A DNA stretch of 64,000 nt, taken from Sulfuriferula thiophila (GTDB lineage: Bacteria > Pseudomonadota > Gammaproteobacteria > Burkholderiales > Sulfuriferulaceae). Under the pieces are notes generated by a model. The model ran no database searches and was not told where the DNA came from. It worked only from the letters and a program-made list of their open reading frames with translations. This document shows positions 1 to 9,168 of this stretch, one piece after another; position 1 is the stretch's first letter; every line of letters begins with the position of its first letter. Location: the NCBI RefSeq assembly GCF_003864975.1, contig NZ_BHGL01000046.1:1-64000 (forward strand), in the 5' to 3' direction. The translations under genes were made by a program, and so were the position numbers.

Positions 1-42
1 CATGTAAAAAATCCTTAAATCCTAATTAAGAAAATTCTACTT

Positions 43-681
43 TTAAATGCAATTATTTGCTGGGGGGATTACCCGTCGAATAGCAGTGTCAAGCTTGTAT
101 TTTGGTAAATCAGTATTCAGTTCGTCAGCGACATTTTGTAAGTCGCTTGCTTTCGCCTGTGGAAAAATTTTCTTCAACTGCGCAACCGTAATCTCCCCAG
201 GTACAGGACGCCTGGGTTTGACCTGCGGCTGATCGTTCTCATTTTTGGTTTGGTCCGGTGTAATTCCCTGCGGGTCGGTCGGTGATGATCCGGGGATCGG
301 TGCAGGGGCAGGCTGGTCCGGTCGTTTGTTTGGGAGCGTATCAGGCAATGAATCGGTTTTGCCGGGTACCTTGAATGTTTTCATCATTTTGCGCACCAGT
401 TTTTTGTGGCCCGGCTCGGCGACGACATCGTCCAGTTTCTTCCAGGCTTTTGCCTGGCGCGACCAGACGAAGGTCTGAATGGGGTTGAAACTGCTGGGGG
501 AGAGTTCGATGCAATAATTTTGTGCCGTGGTCACACCGCTTTTCTCATGTCCATCGTATTTGATCTTGTACTTGATGTCGTCCATGCCTTCCAGATAACG
601 GTTTACAAAGCAGATCATGACTTTGCCAGGTTTGTTCGGGTGGCCGAACACATCATCCAGAAAATCCTCCCATAAACTCAT
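43..681 (-). CDS. Truncated type VI-type GH19-linked effector stub
   Basis: The 212-residue protein has three visible parts. Residues 1-105 form a small domain with charged and beta-rich stretches. Residues 106-160 are a Pro/Asp/Gln-rich linker. Residues 163-203 resemble the first helices of GH19 chitinase-like peptidoglycan hydrolases (ITVAQLKKIFPQA, then LDTAIRR). In the full-length proteins I recall, this segment leads straight into the catalytic domain. Here the frame stops nine residues later, so the hydrolase core is missing. None of the other frames in the last 80 bases restores it, which suggests truncation rather than a single frameshift. The start overlaps the stop of the preceding ORF (ATGA), so the two are translationally coupled. 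The family assignment is from memory of VgrG-associated effectors and is moderate. Confidence 0.5.
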   Translation of the reverse strand: MSLWEDFLDDVFGHPNKPGKVMICFVNRYLEGMDDIKYKIKYDGHEKSGVTTAQNYCIELSPSSFNPIQTFVWSRQAKAWKKLDDVVAEPGHKKLVRKMMKTFKVPGKTDSLPDTLPNKRPDQPAPAPIPGSSPTDPQGITPDQTKNENDQPQVKPRRPVPGEITVAQLKKIFPQAKASDLQNVADELNTDLPKYKLDTAIRRVIPPANNCI

Positions 682-950
682 GCCGCATCCTCCGGATTTG
701 TCTGGGTAAAGGCTAATAAGCGTGCAGGTAGAAGCGGTTTGCTATTGAGGTGGATTGTCAGTTCGGATAATTCTGATTGCGGAGTGAAATCGAAAAAGAA
801 ATCAGTCATGTGAACCCAATTTGGTATGGTTGTGAGTTTATCGAAGCTACTTTTGTTATGGATGGATAATAACTTTGTAGGATTAACTCTGTCAATATTG
901 GTGTGCCACAATTCGCTTAGACGTGAAGTAAGATGCGCAAGACAAATCAA
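678..950 (-). CDS. Small hypothetical protein coupled to the effector stub
   Basis: This 90-residue ORF starts at TTG, with an in-frame stop three codons upstream. Its TGA overlaps the ATG of the next gene as ATGA. I recognise no family. The C-terminal half has an aromatic, acidic segment (MTDFFFDFTPQSELSEL). Base composition is AT-richer than in the surrounding genes. It may be the remnant of a longer upstream partner of the effector stub, or a short protein starting at the internal ATG near residue 48. The four-base overlap is the main reason to keep it. Confidence 0.3.
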   Translation of the reverse strand: MICLAHLTSRLSELWHTNIDRVNPTKLLSIHNKSSFDKLTTIPNWVHMTDFFFDFTPQSELSELTIHLNSKPLLPARLLAFTQTNPEDAA

Positions 951-1003
951 GACTATTTAAACTGGATGAGCTTGAATGTGTATCGTATGCCCTTCCATAA
1001 TCG

Positions 1004-1729
1004 TCAGGGAGGGATCCTGCCAAAGCGGTTGGCAGTTGCTTTCTTTCGCGCCAGCTGGGTCAGCGTCAACGTCTTGGCGAATTCCTCGCTACGCTGGATG
1101 TGGCGTTTGATCAGATTACGTGCTGAAGTAACGTCGCGTTGCAGGATAGCCTGCAGGATTTTATGGTGGTCTTCGAAGGTATGCTTGATACGATCGGTAT
1201 TGTCGAAGTCGACGCGGCGGATAACACGTATATGGTCGTTGATGTCCTGCAAATATTTCACCAGCACTTCATTTTTTCCTCCCAGCGCGATGGCTATGTG
1301 GAACGACTCATCCCATTCTTCCATTTGGTTTGCCGTCACTGTTTCCGGTTTTTTGTCTGGCGTCCATAACGCCAGCAGTCTTTCTACTTCATTGGTAGGC
1401 ATATGGTTGCAGGCGTCTTCAACGGCTGCGATTTCCAGCGCTGTTCTTACCCGATAATACTCTGACAATTCGGCTACATCGATTTGCCTGATAAAGCAGC
1501 CCTGCTTTGAGCGTATGGTGAGGTGACCTTCATTTTCCAGTTTTAGTAGCGCTTCTCTGATTGGCGTACGGCTGACTTCAAAGTAATTCGCCAGTTCGGT
1601 TTCAGTAACGCGGCTCCCCGGATACAGTTCGAAAGTCAGTATCATTTCACGTAGAACGCTGTATATGTCCAGTTTTGCAGCGGGTTTTTTATCGTGTTTA
1701 GCCAATGGTGCTGCTGTCTTTTTTTCCAT
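1004..1729 (-). CDS. GntR-family regulator, FadR/FCD type
   Basis: A 241-residue cytoplasmic DNA-binding regulator. Residues 20-85 form a GntR winged helix, with the recognition segment ELANYFEVSRTPIREALLKL. Residues 95-225 form an FCD ligand-binding domain with the Asp/His metal-site pattern (DESFHIAI, HHKIL, RHIQRSEE). The lysine-rich N-terminus before the helix is somewhat long. It is transcribed divergently from the Tsx-BMP-hydrolase operon. A perfect 14-bp palindrome with GT...AC half-sites of the FCD type lies at 1958-1971, just ahead of that operon. It is probably the local repressor or activator, responding to the imported compound or an early product. Confidence 0.85.
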   Translation of the reverse strand: MEKKTAAPLAKHDKKPAAKLDIYSVLREMILTFELYPGSRVTETELANYFEVSRTPIREALLKLENEGHLTIRSKQGCFIRQIDVAELSEYYRVRTALEIAAVEDACNHMPTNEVERLLALWTPDKKPETVTANQMEEWDESFHIAIALGGKNEVLVKYLQDINDHIRVIRRVDFDNTDRIKHTFEDHHKILQAILQRDVTSARNLIKRHIQRSEEFAKTLTLTQLARKKATANRFGRIPP

Positions 1730-1957
1730 TATTTTTTCTTCCGATTCAGGAATTACGCTTTTATTTTACTGCTTTAGTTAAGCGTGTATGCATAATTTTT
1801 AAGCACTGTTGTGAAGCATGATTTTTAAATAATGCACCACAAAAACGCATGCATGAGTGTCTACATATACTGACCGTAGCCTGGCTTACTCCCGTAAATT
1901 CAGGGTCGAATACCCAATGTAACTGATTTTAATACTTGGCATAGAGTTTGCATACAT

Positions 1958-1971
1958 TGTTGTATACAACA
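1958..1971. promoter_or_regulatory. Putative GntR/FCD operator palindrome
   Basis: TGTTGTATACAACA is a perfect 14-base inverted repeat, 57 bp upstream of the Tsx-like gene's start and 228 bp from the regulator's start. It fits the NGTnnnACN pattern used by FadR-subfamily regulators. A TTGGCA-like -35 element lies at 1936-1941, but I see no convincing -10, so the promoter itself is not called. Confidence 0.5.
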
Positions 1972-2028
1972 GATCGGTTAGTCAAACTTATCCGTTGTAG
2001 GCCATTTCAAACATCTTAGGGAAGGATA

Positions 2029-2904
2029 ATGCAAATGCTTGCTAATCATCGAAAAAACATCCGAATCAAAACGGTGTCGAGTGTAGTAAAACTGTGTGTA
2101 ACCACTGCATTGCTTGGTGGTATGGCGGCGAGCACATTGGTACGGGCGTCTGACTGGTCGGATACATCAGTCGGGTACCGGGTTGGGAATAACTTTCGTG
2201 AACCTTGCTGCGGTACAACCGATATACACAAGGACATTTTTTCGTTTACTCACGTTAGTGGCTATAAATACGGTATCAATTTCTTCACAGCCGATTTTCT
2301 GATGTCCGACAATAATGACCCTGCTGCGAATGGAGGGGGCGGTGCGCAGGAAGTCTATGCTGTGTATCGGCACCAATTGTTGCTGGATAAGGTGACTGGC
2401 AACTCCTTCGCATTTGGTCCGGTGAAGAATATGGCAATTACCGCTGGTTTTGACCTGAACGCCAAGGACGATGCATTTGCTCCGCGCGTGCGCAAATTCG
2501 TGATCGGCCCGACTTTCAAATTCGATGTGCCAGGATTCTTCGATGTCAGCCTGTTATACCGGACTGAGCAGAATCACAACGGCATCGTCGGCACCAACGT
2601 CAATTTCGATGCTACTTACGGTGTCAGTCTGGCCTGGGGTATACCCCTGCCTGGCATCAATTCCAAATTTGATGGTTTCCTCGACTACATCGGGCCGAAA
2701 GGTAAAGATGGCTTCGGCTTCGATACCAAGGCCGAAACCCTGGCACGCGCCTATCTGATGTACGACGTTGGTCACCTGGCCGGCAAACCCGGCACGTTCT
2801 ATGCTGGTGTCGGCTACGAATACTGGAATAACAAATTTGGTGGTAATCCAAATAATTACGGCAACACCAGTGCACCCATGCTGGCTCTGGAAGCCCATTT
2901 CTGA
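2029..2904 (+). CDS. Tsx-like outer-membrane channel
   Basis: A 291-residue protein with a basic N-terminus and hydrophobic signal peptide, probably cleaved after the Val-Arg-Ala near residue 40. Alternating beta-strand patterns follow, and the chain ends in the C-terminal Phe typical of outer-membrane barrels. Length and Gly/Asp/aromatic repeats match the nucleoside-specific Tsx channel family. A good Shine-Dalgarno (GGAAGG) precedes the ATG at 2029. It is the first gene of the operon and lies directly before an ABC uptake system, so it probably admits the same small, uncharged heterocyclic or ureide substrate into the periplasm. Confidence 0.7.
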   Translation: MQMLANHRKNIRIKTVSSVVKLCVTTALLGGMAASTLVRASDWSDTSVGYRVGNNFREPCCGTTDIHKDIFSFTHVSGYKYGINFFTADFLMSDNNDPAANGGGGAQEVYAVYRHQLLLDKVTGNSFAFGPVKNMAITAGFDLNAKDDAFAPRVRKFVIGPTFKFDVPGFFDVSLLYRTEQNHNGIVGTNVNFDATYGVSLAWGIPLPGINSKFDGFLDYIGPKGKDGFGFDTKAETLARAYLMYDVGHLAGKPGTFYAGVGYEYWNNKFGGNPNNYGNTSAPMLALEAHF

Positions 2905-2935
2905 GCTGATTTTTATAGTGAGAGGAGTACCCGTT

Positions 2936-4060
2936 ATGAGCAAGTTTGATTTTTCTACCCCGCGTCGAACATTCCTGAAAACAATCGGCGCTGCTACAGC
3001 AATTACCGCATTGGGGCCACTGGCTAGCCGCACGGCACTGGCAGCCGATAAACTTACCGTGGGCGTGATATATGTCGGTCCACGTGGCGATTTTGGCTAC
3101 AACCAGTCGCACGCCCAGGCTGCAGCGAACATCAAGAAAATGCCGGGTATCAAGGTTGTTGAAGAAGAAAAAGTGCCTGAAACCGTAGCCGTGCAGAAGG
3201 TCATGGAGTCGATGATAGAGCAGGACGGCGCCAAGCTGATTTTTGCGACTTCGTTCGGTTACTTTGATCCGCACGTTCTTAAAATGGCAGCAAAGTATCC
3301 TGATGTGCGTTTTGCCCACTGTGGTGGGTTATGGTCTGAAGGTAAACCCAAAAATGTGGGCAGTTTCTTCGGCTATATCGATGAATGCGAATACCTGAGC
3401 GGTATTGTGGCAGCACATGCGACCAAGAGCAAAAAATTGGGCTTTATCGCGGCCAAACCTATCCCGCAGGTGCTGCGCAATATTAATTCGTTCACGCTGG
3501 GTGCGCAGTCAGTTGATCCAGCGATTACTACCCACGTTATTTTTACCGGCGACTGGTCGATGCCGGTCAAGGAAGCCGAAGCGGCCAATGGACTGATCGA
3601 TCAGGGTTGCGATGTGCTGACCTGTCACGTAGATGGCCCCAAAGTGATCGTCGAGACAGCCGAAAAACGCGGCGTGTATTCCTGCGGCTATCATGCCAGC
3701 CAGGCAGCATTGGCACCCAATGGTTATCTGACCGGTGCCGAGTGGGACTGGACGACCCCATACAAAATGCTGGTTGGCACCGCAGAGACAGGCAAACCTA
3801 TGATCAACTTCCTGCGTGGCGGTTTGAAGGAAGGTTTCGTCAAGATGAGCCCCTACGGCAAGGCCGTTACCGCCAAGGCCAAAGCCAAGGCGGATGGTGT
3901 CAAAGCCAAGATGCTCAAGGGCGAATTCGTTATTTTCAAGGGGCCGATCAAGGACAATGCCGGCAATACGGTTATCAAGGCAGGGGTTAGCCTGGGTCAG
4001 CAGGATGTCGTGCTGGAACAGATGAATTATCTGGTTGCGGGTGTCGTCGGCAAGGCTTGA
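2936..4060 (+). CDS. BMP-family ABC transporter substrate-binding protein
   Basis: A 374-residue periplasmic binding protein of the basic membrane protein (BMP/PnrA) family. The N-terminus is a Tat-type signal (RRTFLK, hydrophobic stretch, cleavage near TALAAD). The mature part starts with the family pattern LTVGVIYVGPRGDFGYNQSH. There is no lipobox, so it is soluble rather than a lipoprotein. I chose the ATG at 2936 because AGAGGAG precedes it and it begins the Tat signal; the frame is open further upstream. BMP proteins usually bind nucleosides or related bases. The linked hydrolases suggest a ureide or triazine-derived ligand here. Confidence 0.85.
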   Translation: MSKFDFSTPRRTFLKTIGAATAITALGPLASRTALAADKLTVGVIYVGPRGDFGYNQSHAQAAANIKKMPGIKVVEEEKVPETVAVQKVMESMIEQDGAKLIFATSFGYFDPHVLKMAAKYPDVRFAHCGGLWSEGKPKNVGSFFGYIDECEYLSGIVAAHATKSKKLGFIAAKPIPQVLRNINSFTLGAQSVDPAITTHVIFTGDWSMPVKEAEAANGLIDQGCDVLTCHVDGPKVIVETAEKRGVYSCGYHASQAALAPNGYLTGAEWDWTTPYKMLVGTAETGKPMINFLRGGLKEGFVKMSPYGKAVTAKAKAKADGVKAKMLKGEFVIFKGPIKDNAGNTVIKAGVSLGQQDVVLEQMNYLVAGVVGKA

Positions 4061-4125
4061 TGTTCAGTGTAGCAGTGCTGGCCCGTTTGGACCGGCGCTG
4101 ATCATGCCAGATTAAGGGGGTATTT

Positions 4126-5214
4126 ATGGAACTGACGCGGCGATTTTTGCCATTGGTCGAAGCGGTTGGTATACCGGTCATGGCTCTGCTGGTCGCGATG
4201 CTGCTGTTTGCCGGCTTCGTCGCGGCAGTCGGACAATCGCCACTGGAAGTCTTTGCTTTGCTCTACAAAGGCGCTTTCGGTTCAGCTTTTTCCTGGCAGA
4301 ACACGTTGCTGCGTGCTGCGCCCCTGATTTTGACTGGTCTGGCGGTGGCTATTCCGGCTCAGGCTGGCATGGTAATTATTGGCGGCGAGGGTGCGCTGGC
4401 GTTGGGAGCGCTAACGGCAGCCGTTGCTGCCAGCGCATTGCAAGGCGCGCCGCCGCACTGGGTGCAGACCGGCATGCTGGCCGCCGGGGCGTTATGCGGC
4501 GGGCTGTGGATAGGGTTATCCGGCTGGCTGCGTCAGTATCGCGGCGTGAACGAGACGATCGGCAGCCTGCTGCTATCGTATATCGGTATTGCCTTGCTCA
4601 ATTTTTTCGTTGAGGGACCGCTGAAGGATCCGGCCAGCTTGAACAAACCTTCCACGGCACCCATAGGCGACGCCAACATGATAGGCAATTTGCCGGGTAT
4701 GGATGTGCATTACGGCTTGCTGTTCGGCGTTATATTCGCACTTGTTACCTGGGTGATACTGAAATTTACCACCCTAGGTTTTGCCTTGAAAACAGTCGGT
4801 GGTAATCCGCGCGCAGCGCAAATGGCCGGGTTGCGCGTGGGTTACTGGATCGTCGGCGCAGCGTTCGCAGGGGGTGCCGCCGCCGGTCTGGCCGGGGCAA
4901 TCGAGGTCGCTGCGGTGCAGGGAGCAGCCAATGCTTCAGTGGTGGCGGGCTACGGTTATGCGGGGATACTGGTCGCATTTATCGCCCGGCAAAATCCGTT
5001 TGCGGTGATTCCGGTCGCTGTGTTGATCGGCGGCATCAATGCAGCGGGCGGTATGCTGCAGCGCCGCCTTGATATGCCGGATGCCAGCGTGCTGGTGCTG
5101 CAGGGCATCATTTTCGTGGTGATTATTGCCAGTGAGACCTTGAATGGGCGGTTGGGTTTAATCAAATTCAAATCGCTGTCGCCAGTGAGTGCGACGATTT
5201 CTTCTAAAACCTGA
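4126..5214 (+). CDS. BMP-type ABC transporter permease 1
   Basis: A 362-residue inner-membrane protein with about nine hydrophobic helices, of the branched-chain/ribose/BMP permease family (YufP-like). The cytoplasmic-loop segment FALKTVGGNPRAAQMAGLRV is the typical coupling region for the ATPase. It lies 65 bp after the binding-protein gene and 14 bp before the second permease, so it is part of the same transcript. Partner subunits are the permease at 5229 and the ATPase at 6896. Confidence 0.88.
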   Translation: MELTRRFLPLVEAVGIPVMALLVAMLLFAGFVAAVGQSPLEVFALLYKGAFGSAFSWQNTLLRAAPLILTGLAVAIPAQAGMVIIGGEGALALGALTAAVAASALQGAPPHWVQTGMLAAGALCGGLWIGLSGWLRQYRGVNETIGSLLLSYIGIALLNFFVEGPLKDPASLNKPSTAPIGDANMIGNLPGMDVHYGLLFGVIFALVTWVILKFTTLGFALKTVGGNPRAAQMAGLRVGYWIVGAAFAGGAAAGLAGAIEVAAVQGAANASVVAGYGYAGILVAFIARQNPFAVIPVAVLIGGINAAGGMLQRRLDMPDASVLVLQGIIFVVIIASETLNGRLGLIKFKSLSPVSATISSKT

Positions 5215-5228
5215 ACGGGCATGCACTT

Positions 5229-6161
5229 ATGATTGCTACTGATGGATTGGGATGGTGGGGCGTACCGCTGGCAATATTTGCCGGGGCTATACGCGTCAGT
5301 ACCCCTTATTTGCTGGTGAGCCTGGGCGAGTGTATTACGGAGAAATCCGGTCGCATCAACCTCGGGCTGGAAGGCGTGCTGATCATGGGGGCGATGGCCG
5401 GTTACGGCACTTCGCTGGCCACCGGTTCGGCGTGGACGGGCGTGCTGGCCGCAGGTCTGGTGGGCGCGGTGCTGGGACTGTTGCACGGTCTGTTGTGCAG
5501 CTTGCGCCGGGTCAACGATATCGCTATCGGTATCAGTATCATGCTATTCGGTACCGGGCTGGCATTTTTCCTCGGCAAGCCGCTGGTGCAGCCGCAGGCG
5601 CCGATGCTGAGTGCTATCCCGTTCGGGTTCTGGAGCAGTTCGCCGCAGATCCAGTCGGCGCTGCAAATCAATCCGTTGTTTCTGATTGGTATCGCGCTTG
5701 CGGTATTGCTGCACTTCGCATTCCGTTACACGCGCTGGGGCATGCAACTGCGCATCGTGGGCGATAGCGCGGACGCGGCGCTGGCACTTGGCTTACGCGT
5801 GCTGCCTACACGCATACTGGCGACCGTGATCGGTGGTTTTCTTGCGGGTGTCGGCGGTGCTTTCCTGTCGCTTTATTATCCGGGCAGCTGGAATGAAGGT
5901 CTGTCGTCCGGGCAGGGGATTATTGCCGTGGCGCTGGTCATTTTTGCGCGCTGGGAGCCGCTGCGCTGCCTGTGGGCTTCCCTGCTGTTCGGTGGTGCCG
6001 GTGCGCTTGGGCCGGCCTTGCAGGCGATGGGGATTACCAGTGGTTACTATCTGTTCAATGCCGCACCTTACGTACTGACTTTGGGTATTTTAATTGCAAC
6101 GGGCTCGCCCAGTCGTACGCTGGCCGGGGCGCCCGGCGAGCTGAGCCTGGTGCGGAATTAG
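5229..6161 (+). CDS. BMP-type ABC transporter permease 2
   Basis: A 310-residue inner-membrane permease (YufQ-like) with about eight to nine helices. The N-terminal region has the conserved GECITEKSGRINLGLEG segment, and a coupling loop follows near residue 175 (LRIVGDSADAALALGL). It forms the transmembrane heterodimer with the permease at 4126. The operon then continues with a hydrolase gene rather than directly with the ATPase gene. Confidence 0.88.
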   Translation: MIATDGLGWWGVPLAIFAGAIRVSTPYLLVSLGECITEKSGRINLGLEGVLIMGAMAGYGTSLATGSAWTGVLAAGLVGAVLGLLHGLLCSLRRVNDIAIGISIMLFGTGLAFFLGKPLVQPQAPMLSAIPFGFWSSSPQIQSALQINPLFLIGIALAVLLHFAFRYTRWGMQLRIVGDSADAALALGLRVLPTRILATVIGGFLAGVGGAFLSLYYPGSWNEGLSSGQGIIAVALVIFARWEPLRCLWASLLFGGAGALGPALQAMGITSGYYLFNAAPYVLTLGILIATGSPSRTLAGAPGELSLVRN

Positions 6162-6212
6162 GAGTAAATAGGTTGAGCGCGAACCATACAATTCAATTGG
6201 GGGGCTGCTGAT

Positions 6213-6899
6213 ATGAGCGCCAATTACATTCAGGCCGATCCCTACGAGTGGCCGTTCGATGGCAAGCTCTGCCCGTCAAATACAGCGCTGATGGTGATTG
6301 ATATGCAGACGGATTTCTGCGGGCACGGCGGTTATGTGGACAGGATGGGCTATGACATTACGCTGACGCGTGCACCGATCCCGGCCATCTCTCAATTGCT
6401 GGATACGATGCGTACTCAGGGTTACATGATCATTCATACCCGTGAAGGACATCGTATTGACCTGTCCGACCTGCCGGAGAACAAGCTGTGGCGTTCGCGC
6501 CGCATCGGCTCCGGTATCGGCGACAGCGGACCGTGCGGTCGGGTGCTGGTGCGTGGTGAGGCGGGCTGGGAGATTATTCCGGAACTGAGCCCGATGGCCG
6601 ATGAAGTCATCATTGACAAACCAGGCAAAGGTTCATTCTATGCTACCGATCTGGAATTAATCCTGCATACCCGTGGTATTCGTAACATTATCCTGACCGG
6701 AATTACCACCGACGTTTGCGTGCACACCACGATGCGTGAAGCCAACGATCGCGGTTTCGAATGCCTGCTGGTCGAAGACGGTTGTGCCGCCACTGATTAC
6801 GCCAATCATCTGGCTGCGCTCAGCATGGTGAAGATGCAGGGCGGCGTGTTCGGTGCGGTAGCAACCAGCGCCGCAATTGTGGAAGGATTGCCGGAATGA
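6213..6899 (+). CDS. Isochorismatase-fold cysteine hydrolase 1 (ureide amidohydrolase)
   Basis: A 228-residue cytoplasmic amidohydrolase. The catalytic triad of the isochorismatase/nicotinamidase fold is visible: Asp30 (VIDMQTDF), Lys136 (IDKPGKGSF) and Cys169 (TTDVCV). The family includes ureidoacrylate, biuret, triuret and guanylurea hydrolases. Length and the [15 protein letters not shown] segment fit the biuret/triuret branch. The gene sits between permease and ATPase genes, overlaps the ATPase gene by four bases, and has a paralogue at 8461. By inference the two hydrolases act on successive or related substrates, for example triuret and biuret. The exact substrate cannot be read from the sequence. 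Confidence 0.75.
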   Translation: MSANYIQADPYEWPFDGKLCPSNTALMVIDMQTDFCGHGGYVDRMGYDITLTRAPIPAISQLLDTMRTQGYMIIHTREGHRIDLSDLPENKLWRSRRIGSGIGDSGPCGRVLVRGEAGWEIIPELSPMADEVIIDKPGKGSFYATDLELILHTRGIRNIILTGITTDVCVHTTMREANDRGFECLLVEDGCAATDYANHLAALSMVKMQGGVFGAVATSAAIVEGLPE

Positions 6900-8464
6900 A
6901 ACCCGTTGAAATGGTAGAGCCAGCCACCGGTGCGCTCGAACTGGAAATCATGGGCATGAGCAAGCGCTTCGGCGATGTCGCCGCGCTTGATGACGTCAAT
7001 CTGCATATTCCCGCCGGTGGTTTTCATGCGCTGCTGGGTGAAAACGGGGCCGGCAAATCGACGCTGGTGAAATGTCTGGTGGGGTTCTACACGGCAGATA
7101 AGGGTACCGTGCTGGTCGATGATCGCGAGGTGCAGATCGCCAATCCCAAGGATGCGTCGCAACTCGGTATAGGCATGGTTTATCAGCATTTTACGCTGGT
7201 GCCGAGCATGACCGTGGCGGAAAATCTGGTAGTGGCGCGGGGTGCGCTATCGGCGTTTATCAACTGGCATGAGGAGCGGGCCAGGCTGTCCGACTTCATG
7301 GCTACGCTGCCTTTCAAAATTGCGCTCGACAAACCTGCCGGTTCGCTGGCCGCTGGCGAGAAACAGAAAGTCGAGATCATCAAGCAGCTCTATTTGCAGC
7401 GCCGTCTGCTGATACTGGACGAACCTACTTCGGTATTGACGCCGGATGAGGCTGACGAAGTGCTGGGGCTGGTCGGCGATCTGGCGCGGCAGAAGTTGCT
7501 GACCGTGCTGATCATCACTCACAAATTTCGTGAAGTAACGGCTTATGCCGATGCAGTTACCGTGCTGCGGCGCGGACGTTTTGCAGGCAGTGGCGTGCTG
7601 CCGGAGCTGACCATCGAGCACATGGCGGAAATGATGGTAGGCAGCCCGGTAGCACAGGATGTTGCCCCGCGCCCGCAGCGTTCGGCTGTAGCAGATCTGC
7701 CGCCGCGATTGGTTATCGACAAGCTGCACGCCCAGGGAGACAACGGTTTGCCAGTGCTCAGGGGCGTCGACTTGAACGTGCGGTCCGGTGAGATTCTCGG
7801 TATTGCCGGGGTGTCCGGCAATGGCCAGAAAGCACTGGTGGAAGTGCTGACCGGCCAGCGTGACAAAACGGACGGTACGGTGCAGGTCAATGGTTCGCCG
7901 TATAGTGGCAGACGTAACGAACAGAGCCGGAATAAGGTATACAGCCTGCCGGAAGAGCCGCTGCGCAATGCCTGTGTCGCTGGCCTGTCGGTCGCCCACA
8001 ACATGTCGCTGCGAAATTACGACAGGCCGCCGCTGGCGCGTTGGGGCTGGATTAGCCAGCGCGCAATGCGCAAGCAGGCCAACGCATATGTCGAAACTTT
8101 CCGTGTCAAAACGCCGGGCATCGATGCCCGCATTCAGACGTTATCGGGCGGCAATGTGCAGCGCGCCGTACTGGCCAGGGAGCTGTCGCACCCGGTGGAG
8201 CTGCTGATCGTTGCTAACCCGGTATTCGGGCTGGATTTCAATGCCGTTGCTGAAACTCATGCGCGGTTGCTGGCAGCGCGCAATGCAGGTGCGGCGGTAT
8301 TGCTGGTCAGCGAAGATCTGGATGAGTTACTTGAATTGGCTGACCGTATCGCGGTGATGAGCGACGGCCGCATCGTATTTGAAACTTCTGCCGAAACGGC
8401 AAACGTACGCGAACTCGGTCACTACATGGCCGGTGGACATGAGGAAACCGAGGTTATGTCATGA
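6896..8464 (+). CDS. BMP-type ABC transporter ATPase (two-domain)
   Basis: A 522-residue ATPase with two ABC domains in tandem, as in YufO/RbsA-type proteins. The first has a complete Walker A (GENGAGKST), a signature LAAGEKQK and a Walker B ending LLILDEPTS. The second has the degenerate P-loop GVSGNGQKA with [15 protein letters not shown] and a modified Walker B. That asymmetry is normal for this subfamily, with one hydrolytic site. It energises the permease pair encoded at 4126 and 5229. It overlaps both neighbouring hydrolase genes by ATGA, so transport and catabolism are translationally linked. Confidence 0.92.
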   Translation: MKPVEMVEPATGALELEIMGMSKRFGDVAALDDVNLHIPAGGFHALLGENGAGKSTLVKCLVGFYTADKGTVLVDDREVQIANPKDASQLGIGMVYQHFTLVPSMTVAENLVVARGALSAFINWHEERARLSDFMATLPFKIALDKPAGSLAAGEKQKVEIIKQLYLQRRLLILDEPTSVLTPDEADEVLGLVGDLARQKLLTVLIITHKFREVTAYADAVTVLRRGRFAGSGVLPELTIEHMAEMMVGSPVAQDVAPRPQRSAVADLPPRLVIDKLHAQGDNGLPVLRGVDLNVRSGEILGIAGVSGNGQKALVEVLTGQRDKTDGTVQVNGSPYSGRRNEQSRNKVYSLPEEPLRNACVAGLSVAHNMSLRNYDRPPLARWGWISQRAMRKQANAYVETFRVKTPGIDARIQTLSGGNVQRAVLARELSHPVELLIVANPVFGLDFNAVAETHARLLAARNAGAAVLLVSEDLDELLELADRIAVMSDGRIVFETSAETANVRELGHYMAGGHEETEVMS

Positions 8465-9168
8465 TGTCATCCATCCCTTATCCGGATTTTTATGAAGTGG
8501 CTGCCGAGCCTTATGGGTTCGTGTTTCCGACTGGGCAAACTGCAATCATCATGATCGACATGCAGCGCGATTTCATCCTGCCCGGCGGCTTCGGTGCCAG
8601 CCTTGGCAACGATGTCAGCCGGCTTGCTACTACCGTGCCCGTTGCCCGTCAATTGCTGGACTGGGGCCGGGCGCGCGGCATGCTGGTCGTACACACCAAG
8701 GAAGCCCATGCCGGTGATTTGTCCGATTGTCCATTGTCCAAACGCAAACGTGGCAATCCCATTGTGCGCATCGGCGATCCCAGTCCGATGGGGCGCATTT
8801 TGATAGAGGGTGAGGAGGGCAGCGATTTTGTCGATGAGCTTGCGCCATTGCCCAGTGAGGTCGTCATCGTCAAACCCGGCAAGGGCGCTTTTCACGCGAC
8901 CGATCTAGGCGATGTTCTCAGCAAGGCCAATATTACCCACCTGCTGTTCGGCGGCGTCACCACCGAGGTATGCGTGCAGACTACGATGCGCGAAGCCAAT
9001 GATCGTGGTTTTGAATGCCTGCTGATAGAGGATGCCACTGACAGTTATTTTCCTGAATTCAAGCAGGCTACCATTAACATGATTCGCGCGCAGGGCGGGA
9101 TTGTGGGCTGGACTGCGCCTTTGTCAGCCTTGTTATTGGCCATACCGGGATATGCTCATGAAAACTGA
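8461..9168 (+). CDS. Isochorismatase-fold cysteine hydrolase 2 (biuret-hydrolase-like)
   Basis: A 235-residue paralogue of the hydrolase at 6213. The triad is Asp33 (MIDMQRDF), Lys138 (IVKPGKGAF) and Cys171 (TTEVCV). Both proteins share the identical stretch [15 protein letters not shown] but differ in the substrate-pocket region (residues 85-125) and the C-terminus, so they probably differ in specificity. It overlaps the ATPase gene by ATGA and runs ten bases past the AtzG-like start. Proximity to AtzG/AtzE homologues, which hydrolyse 1-carboxybiuret in the cyanurate pathway, supports a biuret- or triuret-type role by inference. Confidence 0.75.
   Translation: MMSSIPYPDFYEVAAEPYGFVFPTGQTAIIMIDMQRDFILPGGFGASLGNDVSRLATTVPVARQLLDWGRARGMLVVHTKEAHAGDLSDCPLSKRKRGNPIVRIGDPSPMGRILIEGEEGSDFVDELAPLPSEVVIVKPGKGAFHATDLGDVLSKANITHLLFGGVTTEVCVQTTMREANDRGFECLLIEDATDSYFPEFKQATINMIRAQGGIVGWTAPLSALLLAIPGYAHEN

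Noticed and set aside
43-80. A frameshift at the six-C run explaining the truncated effector
   Set aside because: Reading the other frames after the C-run does not restore the expected GH19 sequence, and they stop at once.
2554-3319. Long antisense frames opposite the Tsx-like and BMP genes
   Set aside because: They have no family resemblance or ribosome-binding site and are explained as codon shadows of the plus-strand genes.
4126-6161. Naming the permeases as ribose or branched-chain amino acid transporters
   Set aside because: The binding protein is of the BMP family and the ATPase is the two-domain BMP/ribose type. Context favours a nucleoside- or ureide-like ligand, so no sugar or amino acid name is given.
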